From positions 186,001-250,000 of the forward strand of contig MEHQ01001740.1 in NCBI GenBank assembly GCA_008828725.1: 64,000 nt of DNA, in the 5' to 3' direction. Of this stretch, positions 12,561 to 23,470 are shown one piece after another. The notes beneath the pieces are model-generated. The model did no database searches. It was not told where the DNA came from and saw only the letters and a program-made list of their open reading frames with translations. How positions within the stretch are numbered: position 1 is the stretch's first letter; every line of letters begins with the position of its first letter. The stretch is from Saccharina japonica (Eukaryota > Sar > Phaeophyceae > Laminariales > Laminariaceae). Position numbers and translations under genes: made by a program.

Positions 12561-12840
12561 ACAGATTCAGAGTCATGGTTGCTGTTGCGAATTATCGAGT
12601 ATATAGCGGTCAGTATAGAAACAGCCGTAAAGTAATAAGGATGTGCTGCTGCTGGTGCTGTTACGTCTATGAGTATACGGAGAGGCCAAAATCTGACGAC
12701 TTGGGCCATGCAGTCCGATTATTATGCAAAATCTGACCGGAAATTGTTCGATTTGAGAATCCGATGAACCAAGTCGTCAGATTTTTGGCGACGACTTGGG
12801 TCATCAGATTTTCAAATCGAAAAATGGCATGGTCTCTAAA
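11937..12840 (+). repeat. Three tandem copies of a ~280-370-bp CAG-containing unit
   Basis: The unit begins ATCGAGTATACAGCAGTATA, passes through a variable (CTG)n block and the conserved words GAGTATACGGAGAGGCCAAA and TCTGACGACTTGG, and ends in a TTTTCAAATCGAAAAATRG segment. Copies start near 11937, 12308 and 12594. CTG tract lengths differ between copies, as expected of replication slippage. Confidence 0.75.
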
Positions 12841-13805
12841 TTCAAGATGTTATCCATGCAGCAAGCAGGCAACAGCAGCAGCAGCAGCACGATCAATGAG
12901 TTGGATGGTGACACAGCGACGTTGCTTCGCGCCCGACGCGCAGCCGACGATCGGTGGGCCTCTCCGTCGCCAAACTACAGTCGGCTGGCGCGGGCTCGGG
13001 CCTAGAGACGAACGGGCACTCGGCGCGCGCCTCTCCGTACTCGTAGACTTTACAGCAGCAGCAGCAGCAGTACGACAGTGTACGGTAGGTGTACAGCTCC
13101 GTTGTCTCCAAATACAAAATCCCAAGACAGGTCGACTCGAGCGCACTCGGCGCGTCGCCGCCAGACCAGAGGCAGCCAGCGTGGCTTCGGACTCTTGGGT
13201 TCTACGCCCAGTACAGCGCACTCGGCGCGTCTCTTCGCGGCGCCAGACCACAACAACAGCAGTTGGTCTTGCCGTTTGCTCAAATATCTGCATGTATGAT
13301 ACAACAGTCCGTGTTTTCTCGCATAAGAAGACTGTTTCGATTTTCGAACTAGGTCGCTGAAAAACCGATCGGACCATAATCTGAAGCTCAAAAATCGAAC
13401 CGCATAGGAAACGGCCATTTTGAGAAGCTGCTGTTGCTGCTGCTGCTGTACCGATTCAGAGTCACAGTTGCTGTTACGAGCTGACGAGGCGGTCTATAGT
13501 GCGGCGTGGTATGTGCTGAGACTCATCACAACCCCCCTTCCCCTTGTTCAAATAAAATATCAATCATAGATGTGGAACTCCCAAAGGTCAGACAGGTGCT
13601 CGGTGTGTTTGCGTGTTGATCTGCTCGGTGCTTGCTGCTGTCCGCGGTGTGTCGCACACACCCCACCTCTGATGCTGATACTCCGCAGAGGCGCATGGTT
13701 TGTGCTAGGCTGTCGAGGCGTGCAAAAACTAGCGCGACGCTGCTGCTGTACGCCAAGAACGGACTTTGAGGGTCGAGCGGACGAGGGGGTACCCGGGGTT
13801 TGATC
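12841..13805. other. CAG-rich spacer, no gene recognised
   Basis: CAG/CTG tracts occur near 12870, 13060, 13430 and 13740, and GCACTCGGCGCG recurs three times between 13010 and 13240. Long open frames on both strands are created by the GC-rich repeats; I do not regard them as genes. Confidence 0.45.
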
Positions 13806-13806
13806 T

Positions 13807-13892
13807 ATGAGGGTCACTTATTCACTTGATTATCTCGGTCACTTTTTGGGGGTCACTTATTCACTCGATTATCTCGGTCACTTTTTTCACGG
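13807..13892 (+). repeat. Two tandem copies of a ~43-bp unit
   Basis: GGGTCACTTATTCACTYGAT followed by TATCTCGGTCACTTTTT occurs twice in a row, just left of element 1. Confidence 0.8.
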
Positions 13893-13989
13893 GAAATCTG
13901 TCACGCTTTTTGAATTTCCAAATGACCACTCCAGTCACAGACTGGAGAATATGTGCATAATATATAAATCACACCCTGGGACAAATCCT

Positions 13990-14500
13990 ATTGCTATAAT
14001 AGTCTATTGTGTCCATGATATAATTCATTGTTTCCGAGTGTTATCTATTCATTGGAATTGCCCAACCAAATTATTTAGATTGAAGTACAGTATATTCATT
14101 TGAATTGTCCGGGTAATTATTTTTGAATGCTGTCTACTAATCGGAATTGTCCAGACACTTGATTGTGCTTGCTGTCAATTAATAATTGGAATTGCCCGGG
14201 CAATTATTTGGACAGTTCCTATTTCAATAGCCTATTGTGACTACAGTTGATTTCCGATGCTGTCTATTAATTGGAATTGATTTCGAATGCCATCTATCAA
14301 ATGCAATTGTCCGACTAAATTATTTCGAGTGATGTCTATGAATTGGAATGGTCCAGTCAAATTTTTCCGAGTGAGATCTACTAGTCGGAATTATCCAGCC
14401 TAATTGCTTCGAGTACTGTCTATCAGTTGAAATTGTCCAACCAAATGATTTCGAGTACGGTCTATTACTTAGAATTATCGAGGTAAAACAAAATGATCGA
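13990..14500 (+). repeat. Degenerate ~40-bp tandem monomers in element 1
   Basis: The wording TYTATTRATTGGAATTGYCC...AATTATTTCGAGTG recurs many times. It is the inverse of the array at 26.6-27.56 kb. Confidence 0.75.
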
Positions 14501-14814
14501 ACACTAACAATTAGAAGATCAGGACGAAACCTATTGACCCAACCGAAAAAATAATTTGGAAGGTCAGGACAGAAAAATATGGACCAAACCACTCCTATTG
14601 ATAGGTAAGACCTTCAAAAACATGTTGACACAATTTCTAATCATTTCTATTAGAAGGTCGGGGCAGAAGCCTATAGATCCAACCATTCTTATTCATAAAC
14701 AAAAACAGAAAGAAGTTCTTGAAACCTTTTTAATTGGACGGTCAGAGCAGAAACGTTTTGAAGGAACCATTACAAATATTCGACAAGACCAGAAAACAAT
14801 TACTGAAACAACAA

Positions 14815-15385
14815 ACTTGCCACTTATTTTTTCAGCGGTGGAAAGCTTTGAGCGTCGCAGGGTAGAGGGCAGCAACTTCATCGATTAGCTGGCGGCTGGT
14901 GTCGTGGGGGGAGGGACAAATCGTCTCGGTGACCACACAGGTCACCATTTCGAGAAGGTTGTCGCGCTTCAAACTCCAGCTTAGGGACCGTCAGGAAGTG
15001 AGAAGGAGCAGGGGGGGGGGGGGGGGATGACAGACCCACACCGATGGCGTGGGGATGGAGCTTGGGTGCGGCTTAGGTTAACCCATTCAGAATTGAAAAA
15101 AAACATTCCACACTAATTCCAAGTGTATTGTCCCCAAAAACGGGGGACCGGTTCTTAAGGGGTTAAGAAAATAACGTAAATAAGGCATATTGAGAAGAAG
15201 GAGGGAGCAAGGACAGCACATGGAGTATTGTGGATAAAGCATAGCGGGAAGTAGCCATAGAAAGAAGTTAGACTTTGCGCATAGGTTTCCTTTGTTTTCG
15301 TGGTTTTCTGCTTTCGGGAATGTTATGAGTGATCAACGTTGACGCTCATGCTGCACATTGTCTGATGGCAAATATGGTAATAATA
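14815..15385. mobile_element. Insert within element 1, unclassified
   Basis: Element 2 is continuous at the matching place (near 26.29 kb), so this block is extra. It contains a run of 16 G (15011-15026). Its last ~95 bases (TTTTCGTGGTTTTCTGCTTT onward, to GGTAATAATA) match 29878-29985, which suggests the 3' end of a dispersed element. No terminal repeats or target duplication are clear. Confidence 0.5.
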
Positions 15386-15859
15386 TATATTGGAAGGCCA
15401 GGACACAAACCTATTGGCCAAACCATTCATATAAATAACTTCATCACGAAAGCAACATCTCGACCAATTCCATTTAAACGAACTTCCGGAAGATCTGCTG
15501 TAAAAGCAATAGTCCATTGTGGGTAGGTGTCATGTCCTATTGAAGAAGCAATAGAGTGTTGGGGTGTCCGGAGAGCCAAAGTTGAGGGAGACAATTCTAG
15601 TTCATTCACAGAGCTTTTAAACAATTGCCTAAGCAATTTCAAATAGTAGGCGGACTACAAAATGTTGTTGTCTTTGCAATTACAATTGCAATAGTATACT
15701 AGGAATTAAGTGTCCGCCTCATTTCACTTAATTGACTTTTCGGTGGGTCTACTGCTGGCGCAATAGTCTATTGCGGTATCTATTGTCCAAGGCTTAAGCA
15801 GAAAGGGGATCTAAAACCTCTTATTGATTCATCCACCGCCAAAACGTTTATCCGAGATA

Positions 15860-16505
15860 TGTAATGTAATGGCCATCCTCCGAGAAAGGTTGTCTTGACA
15901 ATTCCAATTGATAGTCTGCCTCATGAATAAACTGGCCCGGAAGCTCCAATCGATAGACAGCCTCATGATTCGTCTTCAAGAAATAACATCCTCATGCATA
16001 CACTGATGTGCCAAATTTCAATTGCAGCGTCCGGAATCAATTGACCGGGAACATAATATTGTCTACTAAATGGAAATGCCTGATTGTCTGGACAATTTAT
16101 TTCGAAGCCTGTCAAATAAATGAAACTGCCAGGACAATTATGTAGAAAGATGCCTATTAAATTATTAAATGTAATTTCCCGCGCAGTTGATTTAGGAGGA
16201 TGTCACTTAAATGGATTTGCCAGCACAATTGGTTCAGAAGGATGTCTACAAAATGGAATCGCCAGGACGATTGATTAGAAGGATGGCAATTCAATCTAAT
16301 TGTCCGCGCAATCGGTTTAGGACTATGCCAATTAAATGGAATTGCCAGCACAGTTGATTTAGAAGGGTGTCTCTTAAATGGAATTGCCAGGACAATTGAT
16401 TTAGAACGAAATTATTTAAATGGAGTTGCCAGCACAGTTGATGTATAAGGGTGTCATCTAAATGGAATATATTTAGAAGGATGTCAGCTAAATGTAATTG
16501 CCGGA
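15860..16505 (+). repeat. Degenerate ~42-bp tandem monomers in element 1
   Basis: AAATGGAATTGCCAGCACAR followed by TTGATTTAGAAGGRTGTC recurs about ten times between 16160 and 16500, with more decayed copies to the left. The mirror arrays are at 21.83-21.97 and 22.82-22.99 kb. Confidence 0.8.
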
Positions 16506-16755
16506 GCAATTCTCACCGACAACATGCTGCAATAGGCTATTAGCGTTACAATATAATGGGATAGAAACTTGCGATAGACTACGGGTTCAACAATGGAGTA
16601 TCGTAGACAAGTATGCATGCCCATTGCTTCGATCGTTCAACATAGGTGGGTGTATTTCAATAAAAAATGAATGGACACTAGAGCCTGGCGAAAGTCTATT
16701 AATATATACAGTCTGTGCGATAGACCTCGATGCGTTTCAATTATTTGGAACTGAG

Positions 16756-17404
16756 TGTTGGGTGGCGGTATCCCCTTGTGGCATGGTGGTGGACGTGGTA
16801 GTTCAGAGGCTTGGCGCGAGCCGCCGTCAGGCGCGGTCGTTAGCTTCTCTCAGAAGAAATGTATGATGTTATGATGTTAAAAAGAAGGGCTCTCTCTGGG
16901 CGAAATATGAAGAAGACAGAAAATATCAGACAGAGCTGCGAAGATGGTTGGTTGGATGGTTGTGTGCTTGGTGGGCGCAACCAGCTTCGGCACGCTCGGC
17001 TCTACGGGTAGATGTACTCTATCGGGTAGATGTACTGACCGACCCACAGCAACGTTCCTTGGATGCTTGCTCGTGACCGTTCTACGTACTACGTACTGTT
17101 CTCAAGAACGTTACTCTCCCAGACGTTGAACGCCGAACAGTGTCTAGATTCCCCGCATAGTTTCTTAGAAGTTCCTATTCGTATTTCGCCGCATATCCAT
17201 GGCTGTGCTGATACCAAGTACTATTCGTACGTACATGACTAAATACACCCTTACTTCAATAGCACTCCATGCTACTGAGTTAGATAGATAGGCTGGTACA
17301 TACTCCTACTATTTCACCTGCTAGTATGTTACGACATTGTTTTCCGACCAGCGACTCAGTAGGCGACTGGTTACTGTTGCTGTAGCATAGTACCTACATC
17401 AACA
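16756..17404. repeat. Left LTR of nested element
   Basis: Aligns with 19367-20024 over about 600 bases with scattered substitutions; shared words include ATGTATGATGTTATGATGTT and ACGTACTGTTCTCAAGAACG. Confidence 0.8.
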
Positions 17405-18239
17405 CAACCCCTCGATGGAGGTAACAAAGTACAATCACTGTTAGACATAAAAACTAGTTATTCAGTCAACTTGGTCGAACGTAATATTCTCGTGCTTGAT
17501 ACTTACGGCAACTGACTGCGTACGTTATATATACGGTAGCATACTTACCATAATGTTATCTCGACAACTCCCACTGTTGTTACTTCGTGTACTTTATTGT
17601 TCTGTATATTTACGTGTGGTATCCGTTGATACGTCGCAACAAAGGTTCAGTACTCTTGTGCCGCGCCGCAACCACATAAACCGTTCCTGCTTCGCTTACA
17701 ACGGGTGATCAATCCTTCTACAGCTAACGCAACAACTACTACGCGTAACCTGGCAACGTTAAGGCATAATGTTGTGACTGGTTTGCAGCAAGGGCGAGCG
17801 TGCAAACCGTATACATATCACAGACAGGTCTTAGAACCCGCGCGGGTCTAACTATACATACCGGTATACCAGACAGACATACTAGATAAGATATTACTCC
17901 GTACGCTTAATACTACGACACCGTTATCGGCCGTATGTTTTACTTTTGAAAATATACCAATCGAACAGCAGTCTTAACTATCACACCTTTGCTTCTGAAA
18001 CACGTTCATTCCTAACTGCCATGGTATTGTACTGCCCAAAGGGTGGATGAACATGTGAAAACAGGTTTGTGTTAGAGAGGCAAAATGTACTTTACTATAC
18101 CTCAAAAATCCGCAACTAACTGCATCTCAAGCAAAACACAATATTTCAATGATCAGTTTGTTGACCAAGAAACATAATTACTAACAGGCTACCACGTTTC
18201 TGCCTGTCCCATACAAAGAAGACGTATGACACTGCTACT

Positions 18240-18740
18240 ATAAAACAAATCTTGCCATCAAGCTGGTGCGACCCCAGGTGATGAAGATGTCCACCTCCCG
18301 GCGGTCCAGATGGTGATGGTGCATCGGCTCCAGATGACGATGTTCCAGCAGCCCCAACCGACCAATGATGATGTTCAGTGACTCCAGAAGCAATATTCCA
18401 GTAGCCCTAAGTTGATGATGATGCCCACCGACTCCAGAAGCGATGTTCCAGCAGCCCTGAATCGATGATGATGCGGTAATCCCAGTAGACGTTCTCCCCC
18501 GGTGATCTCGAAATTTGATGATGCTGTGGACCGATCCCGAAAGACACTCCGGTGACCCCACGATGATACTATTGCGGTGACTCTGGAAGCTCCAGCAGTC
18601 CCATCGAACAGTAGTGCTGTAAACGACTCCGAAAGTTGTCTTTTTGGCAATCCCACAGGCCTATGTTTGCAGCAGTCCCGAAAACGTCTCCCCGACGACC
18701 CCGCGTTTAGGCAGCTCCTGGCGGTGATAGTACTCCGGCG
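18240..18740. repeat. ~44-bp tandem array, GATGATG/CCAGCAGCCC type
   Basis: ACTCCAGAAGCGATGTTCCA followed by GCAGCCC and GATGATGATGC recurs at 42-46-bp spacing, clearest between 18310 and 18480. The same module type occurs at 2.2-2.4 kb. Frames on the minus strand read GLLEHRFW-like repeats but are broken by stops. Confidence 0.65.
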
Positions 18741-18995
18741 GCTCCTGTTGTTATAGATGATAGTGTAGTACTGTGGCCCAATCCCAGAGGACCTTTCTCC
18801 GGCAATCCCCCTACAGTTATGCCGCGGTTTCGACGACGGTGCTCCTTCAATCCGACGGTGAACGACCCTGGGCGACACGAAGCTCCAGCGGTCCACACGA
18901 CGATATTATGATGATGATGGCGATCCCAGGCAATGATGATGTTTCTCCAGCAATCTCAATAATCAATCCTTCTTGTTCCAGGGATTCATGCGCTC

Positions 18996-19466
18996 TTAGA
19001 CCGGAAGTCCGCCGTCCAGTCGTCCTCGAACTTGGCGATCGGTTTGCTCCTCCTCGTTAAATGCGCCGCTTATTCTTGTTCTTGATCGGTACGGCGACGC
19101 CGCTGTTGTATGATCTTGTCCTCCTGCATTCCTCGTATCCTCGCTCGGCCTAGACTCGCCTTCCTTCACGACAAACCCCCTCTCGGCATCCATGATGTTA
19201 CAGGTGACGTTGGCCGTGGCGTTGTATCCCATTTTCGCGGTCCTCGCACTCGAAACTCGAACGCTATGATATGTCTTGTGCAGCAGAACAGTCCACCGGC
19301 GCTGTAATCGAAGTACGACGATCCTGATAAAATTGCAGCAGATAGGTCCCTGTAGAAATACAAGTACGTTGCAGCAGCACAGCAGCAGCACAGCAGCAGC
19401 TCCAGGTGGACGTGCTAGTCGAGAGGTTTGGCGCGAGTCGCCGTCAGGCGCGGTCGTTAGCTTCAC
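18996..19466 (-). other. Open frame inside the LTR-type element, uncertain
   Basis: A 156-codon minus-strand frame contains a protein-like stretch (GYNATANVTCNIMDAERGFV, then VKEGESRP) at about 19140-19230. Its N-terminal part reads through the CAG-rich edge of the right LTR. I recognise no domain. It could be a fragment of a captured gene or a chance frame. Confidence 0.25.
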
Positions 19467-20024
19467 TCAAGAAATGTATGATGTTATGATGTTAAGAAGA
19501 AGGGCTCTCTCTGGGCCAAAGATGAAAAAGACAGAAAATATCAGACAGAGCTGGGAAGAGGGTTGGTTGGATGGTTGTGTGCTTGGTGGGCGCAACCAGC
19601 CTCGACACGCTCGGCTCTACGGCTAGATGTACTCTACCGGGTGGTTGTACTGGCCGACCCACAGCAACGTTCCTTGGATGCTTGCTCGTGACCGTCCTAT
19701 GTACTACGTACTGTTCTCAAGAACGCTACTCTTCCAGACGTTGAACGCCGAACAGTGTCTAGATGCCCCGCATAGTTTTTTAGAAAGTTCCTATTCGTAT
19801 TTCGCCGCATATCCATGGCTGTACTGATACCAAGTACTATTCGTATGTATATGACTAAGTACACGCTTACTTCAATAGCACTCCATGCTACTGAGTTAGA
19901 TAGATAGGCTGGTACATACTCCTACTATTATACCTGCTATTATAGTATGATACGACATTGTTCCCGATCAGCGACTCAGTAAGCTACTGGTTACTGCTGC
20001 TGTAGCATAGTACCTACATCAACA
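19367..20024. repeat. Right LTR of nested element
   Basis: Partner of 16756-17404. Its left edge is CAG-rich and diverged; from GGTGGACGTG (about 19412) the match is continuous. Confidence 0.75.
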
Positions 20025-20229
20025 TTGAGGACCACAATAGACTGTCAATTGTAATAGGAATATATTAATAGACAACTATATTAGTGTATAGTTTCCAGGG
20101 TGTGATTCTATCTATATATATATATTTAATATTACAGGTACCAGGTAACGTCGTTGGTAAAAACAACACACCCTCGTACTATTTTCTTGTTATCTACGCT
20201 TACGTGTTAGTAGGGTAAGAAAAAGCAAT

Positions 20230-20507
20230 TGTGATATGACTGGGTGAGACACAGAGTATCCCCTTGCAGGTTTGTCTATTAAGCATCCTTGGTGTTACTC
20301 ACTTTCCGTAGAGTCAAGCGTAGAAGAGAAGCAGCTTATATTAATCCCCGAGCCAGATGACATCTGCCTCGGGATGGGCTTCAAGTATGGCCCACAGATA
20401 TTATAAATACCCCGAATACCGAATACGAATGCCATCCAAGTTATACGAAAACGGACCAATTACCTATGCAGAGGTAATTACCGGCCTTCCTAGCCCATAC
20501 CATTACA
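20230..20507 (+). repeat. Left LTR of miniature element
   Basis: Matches 20795-21071 almost perfectly. Contains a TATA-like ATATTATAAATA stretch at about 20396-20407. Confidence 0.85.
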
Positions 20508-20794
20508 CTAGCCCACCCTGATGAGCCGTATATGCAGAAATATGGGAAAAACGGGGAAATCCCAGTTCCCCGAATTAGAACATGAGTCGAAGATGCGGCT
20601 CCTCAAAACCCCTCCCACACCTCTAAGTTGCTAGGCTAAGAAGCCGGGAGACAGGGGCAAGGCTCGATGGGATAGATGATGCCACTTTTCCGTGTGTACT
20701 CAAACGCGAAACTCCACATGAAAAGAAAGAAACAAAACCCGAAAGGGTCGGACCAAAGAGCAAGAAGACTAGTCGCAATGACAAAGACGCCACG

Positions 20795-21071
20795 TATGAT
20801 AAGACTGGGTGAGACACAGAGTATCCCCTTGCAGGTTTGTCTATTAAGCATCCTTGGTGTTACTCACTTTCCGTAGAGTCAAGCGTAGAAGAGAAGCAGC
20901 TTATATTAAACCCCGAGCCAGATGACATCTGCTTGGGATGGGCTTCAAGTATGGCCCACAGATATTATAAATACCCCGAATACCGAATACGAATGCCATC
21001 CAAGTTATACGAAAACGGACCAATTACCTATGCAGAGGTAATTACCGGCCTTCCTAGCCCATACCATTACA
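20795..21071 (+). repeat. Right LTR of miniature element
   Basis: Partner of 20230-20507. Its first bases TATGATAAG have lost the usual TG by one substitution. Confidence 0.85.
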
Positions 21072-21075
21072 CAAT

Positions 21076-21555
21076 CAACTATTAATACTGTACTATTTTT
21101 GTGCCATGATGCTTAGATTGGGTAGGTAACTGGTTAACCTGTTACCAGTACGCAGCCGTACGGATTATTACCTTAACAATGGCGTCGTCGGCAGGACATG
21201 GGTTGAAGTGGTCGTGAGTTCGAATCTCACTACCATTAAAACGCAAAGCGAATTTCCTCATGTCAAGAATTTGAACACATGGATCCCCATAAATAGGAAC
21301 CACCTGTTGGTCACACGCGTCGACCCGTATATCCGGTCCGTTCCACGGGGGCAGAGTGGTATTAGGCTTATATTGGGTAGGTTATTGGTTCACCTTTTTT
21401 TACCAGTAGCCCAACGGACTATTGAATTAACAACTGGGCCGTTTGCTCATGATAGTTAGGGCCTTTATTTTCGGGGAGCGTTTTCTATATTTTCCACATG
21501 TATATTTTCCCAAGAACAGGACAAATAAAAATAAAATAAAAATCCATTTGTTTGT
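21076..21555. other. Spacer between elements 1 and 2 with an imperfect direct repeat
   Basis: ATTGGGTAGGTWAYTGGTT and following bases at 21117-21185 recur at 21373-21440. The first copy runs into the tRNA-like sequence. No gene seen. Confidence 0.5.
21178..21238 (+). other. tRNA-like sequence, truncated (SINE head or tRNA relic)
   Basis: A perfect T-arm, GTGAG-TTCGAAT-CTCAC, is followed by TACCATT, which pairs with AATGGCG at the start over five pairs plus one G-T. GTC-GGCAG-GAC can form a short D-arm. TGGCGTCGTCGG resembles a Pol III box A and GTTCGAATC matches box B. About 15 bases of the anticodon arm are missing, so it is not a working tRNA gene. A decayed tRNA or a tRNA-derived SINE head are both possible. 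Confidence 0.5.
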
Positions 21556-21976
21556 AAATTTAACACACCCTGGACAATAGACAATAATAGCCTAAGTATC
21601 TATTAATAATTTTCGATTACAATTGACTGGCAATTGTGGTCGCCAATTCCAATTCATTGGAACCCATCGAGCTCTATGGTACAGACAATTTACCTGGTAT
21701 CCACCAGGCCCTATCGTCCACCCAGTAAATGCTAATATACACCCATCTACATAAATGGTTGAAGTAGTTGCTACTAACAGTTACCAACGAAATCCCATTG
21801 GTGAACCCATAGTCTATTGAAATATAGGCAACTCTATTTCATTGACACCCCTCTGAATAAATTGTGCTGGCAATTCCAATCAATTGACATCCTCCCAAAT
21901 AAATTGGGCTGGAAATTCCATTTAATTGGCATCCTCCCAAATAAATTGTGCTGGCAATTCCATTTAATTGGCGTAA

Positions 21977-22810
21977 GACCTATCTATGCCAATGGGAAAG
22001 CAAAGTTACCCTAAAACGTTCGAATTCCTAAGCTCCCCGCCAAATTTTTCCAGAACAAGCTTGCTATGGGACCGATTCTTAAAACGGAATATTCCCAACT
22101 TTTGGAAAAGCCCGAAAAAGGCAATTATAAGGCCAATGTTGGGACAAGATCGGCTTGAGAAAAACTCAGGCGGAAGTTAGTTCGAAGCGGCGAGATTCCG
22201 GGTCCTCGACAGACATGGATCGACGAAACCAACGACTGTGTCATGAATTCTGAACGCGGTGCGCTCGTTACGGGCTCCGACCCATCCTAGGGTCACCGTG
22301 TTCACACGATGGCCGGTGATATGTGGCGGGCGCTGGCCAGGCGTCTGATAAACAAACAATTGGCTGCTGGTGTGCATAAAACAGATGACAAAAAATCTCG
22401 ATCCGTCTCAAGGCAAAAAATACTTTTTTTTTCGGGTTTGGGAGAAGAGCGTAGGACGCCGCCGGCAATCTCTCGCCTCCTAGACCATGGTTCCACCTTA
22501 TACCTTCGAGGCCGTCATCTACACTCGTTGGCCTTGCCCGACCCGAAGCGGGTTGGCCGTGGGCTGAGTCTATGTCGAGATCGAACGTCTATCGTCGCAC
22601 GAGGTGATTTTTATCAGGGTGTCGACGATTTACAACGCGAAAAGGCAATTTGCGCCGCCTGCAGCCGTTTGAAAAAGAAAAAAGAAAAAAAATCAAACAT
22701 TTTTTCCCTTTTTTCCCACAGCGGCAGTACGAGCGGATCTTCAGCCTGAAAATTCCAGGCAAATATTTCAAAGATCGAGTTCCAACTTTGCTTTCCCATT
22801 GGCATAGGTC
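21977..22810. mobile_element. TIR element nested in element 2, TAA target duplication
   Basis: The inverted ends share TATGCCAATGGG followed by AAAGCAAAGTT (23 bases, perfect). Outside this both read GACCTA, with a 4-base indel. TAA lies directly outside each end. A 3-bp TAA duplication is typical of PIF/Harbinger-type elements, though the TIR does not show the usual start. The interior holds a 146-codon plus-strand frame (22309-22749) with Lys-rich and Ser-rich tails and no recognised domain, probably chance. Long A/T runs (TTTTTTTTC, AAAAAAGAAAAAAAA) occur. Confidence 0.6.
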
Positions 22811-23004
22811 TAAACGGAATTGCAATTGTGCTGGCAATTCCATTTAATTGACATCCTTCTAAATTAATTGCGCAGGCAATTCCATTTAATAGGCATATTT
22901 CTAAATAATTGTCCTGGCAATTTCATTTATTTGGCAGGCTTCGAAATAAATTATCCAGACAATCAGGCATTTCCATTTAATAGACAATATTACAAAGCCA
23001 AGTT

Positions 23005-23470
23005 CGGTAGGGTATACCGGTACCGGGGATATATTGTTTGCGCGTACAGAACTTACCGAAGTGTCGGATGCCGGTATTGAAAAAATACCGAACTGAAAAA
23101 ATACCGAACTTACCGAAGTGTTCGGTAGGGTATTAAGCACACTACCGAGAAAATACCGATACCCCCGGTATTGTGGACGAGGGTATACCGGTACCCGGGG
23201 TACATTTAGGTGAGCGTACCGAACTTACCGAAGTGTCAGGTACCGGTAATGGAAAAATACCGAACTTACCGAAGTGTCGGGTACCGGTATTGAAAAAGTA
23301 CCGAAGTTACCGAAGTGTCGGGTACCGGTATTGAAAAAATACCGAACTTACCGAAGTGTCGGGTACCGATATTGGAAAAATACTGAACTTACCGAGTGTC
23401 AGGTACCGGTATTTACCGAGGAAATACCCCCGGTATACTTCGGTACTTATCCTTACCGAACATACCCTAA
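23005..23470 (+). repeat. 41-bp minisatellite, left block
   Basis: The unit reads GTGTCGGGTACCGGTATTG, then GAAAAAR, then TACCGAACTTACCGAA. Four to five units follow a leader (GGTATTGTGGACGAGGGTAT at 23168). The block is closed by TACCGAGGAAATACCCCCGG. Each unit contains the palindrome GGTACC. Confidence 0.9.

Larger units (their letters stand above)
16756..20024. mobile_element. LTR-type retroelement nested in element 1
   Basis: Two direct repeats of ~650 bp (16756-17404 and about 19367-20024) flank 2 kb. The left one starts TGTTGGGTGG and both end CATCAACA, giving TG...CA form. Flanks are CTGAG and TTGAG, a 5-bp target duplication with one change. Element 2, read in reverse, runs straight through this point, so it serves as the empty site. 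The first ~45 bases of the right repeat are replaced by CAG-rich sequence. The interior holds a ~44-bp tandem array and no recognisable gag or pol, so it is non-autonomous. Confidence 0.75.
13970..20104 (+). mobile_element. Element 1 of the CACACCCTGG family (interrupted)
   Basis: It starts with CACACCCTGG and ends with CCAGGGTGTG. Over its length it is the reverse complement of element 2 (21564-27581): for example GGAGACAATTC...AACAATTGCCTAAGC near 15.6 kb matches the complement of 26.05-26.1 kb, and the left 150 bases match the complement of the last 150 bases of element 2. The body is built of degenerate ~40-bp monomers (GGAATTGCCAGCACA..., GTCTATTAATTGGAATTG). It is split by inserts at about 14815-15385 and at 16756-20024. 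No flanking duplication is found (ATATAAAT versus ATTCTATC), so the ends may have decayed. No transposase is visible. Confidence 0.8.
20230..21071 (+). mobile_element. Miniature LTR element (TRIM-like)
   Basis: Two nearly identical ~277-bp direct repeats, 20230-20507 and 20795-21071, start TGTGATA/TATGATA and end CATTACA. They flank only 287 bp. The 4-bp word CAAT lies immediately outside both ends and is a likely target duplication. By eye the repeats differ at about six positions including one indel, so insertion was recent. No primer-binding site is obvious. The interior begins CTAGCCCACCCTGATGAGCC. Size, repeat length and 4-bp duplication fit either TRIM elements or retrozyme-type elements. 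Confidence 0.8.

Noticed and set aside
20500-20620. A complete hammerhead ribozyme
   Set aside because: CTGATGAG, one stem and GAAA can be placed, but helices I and III and a cleavage-site triplet do not fit; kept only as a possibility in the findings.
21178-21238. A functional tRNA gene
   Set aside because: The anticodon arm is too short and two acceptor pairs fail.
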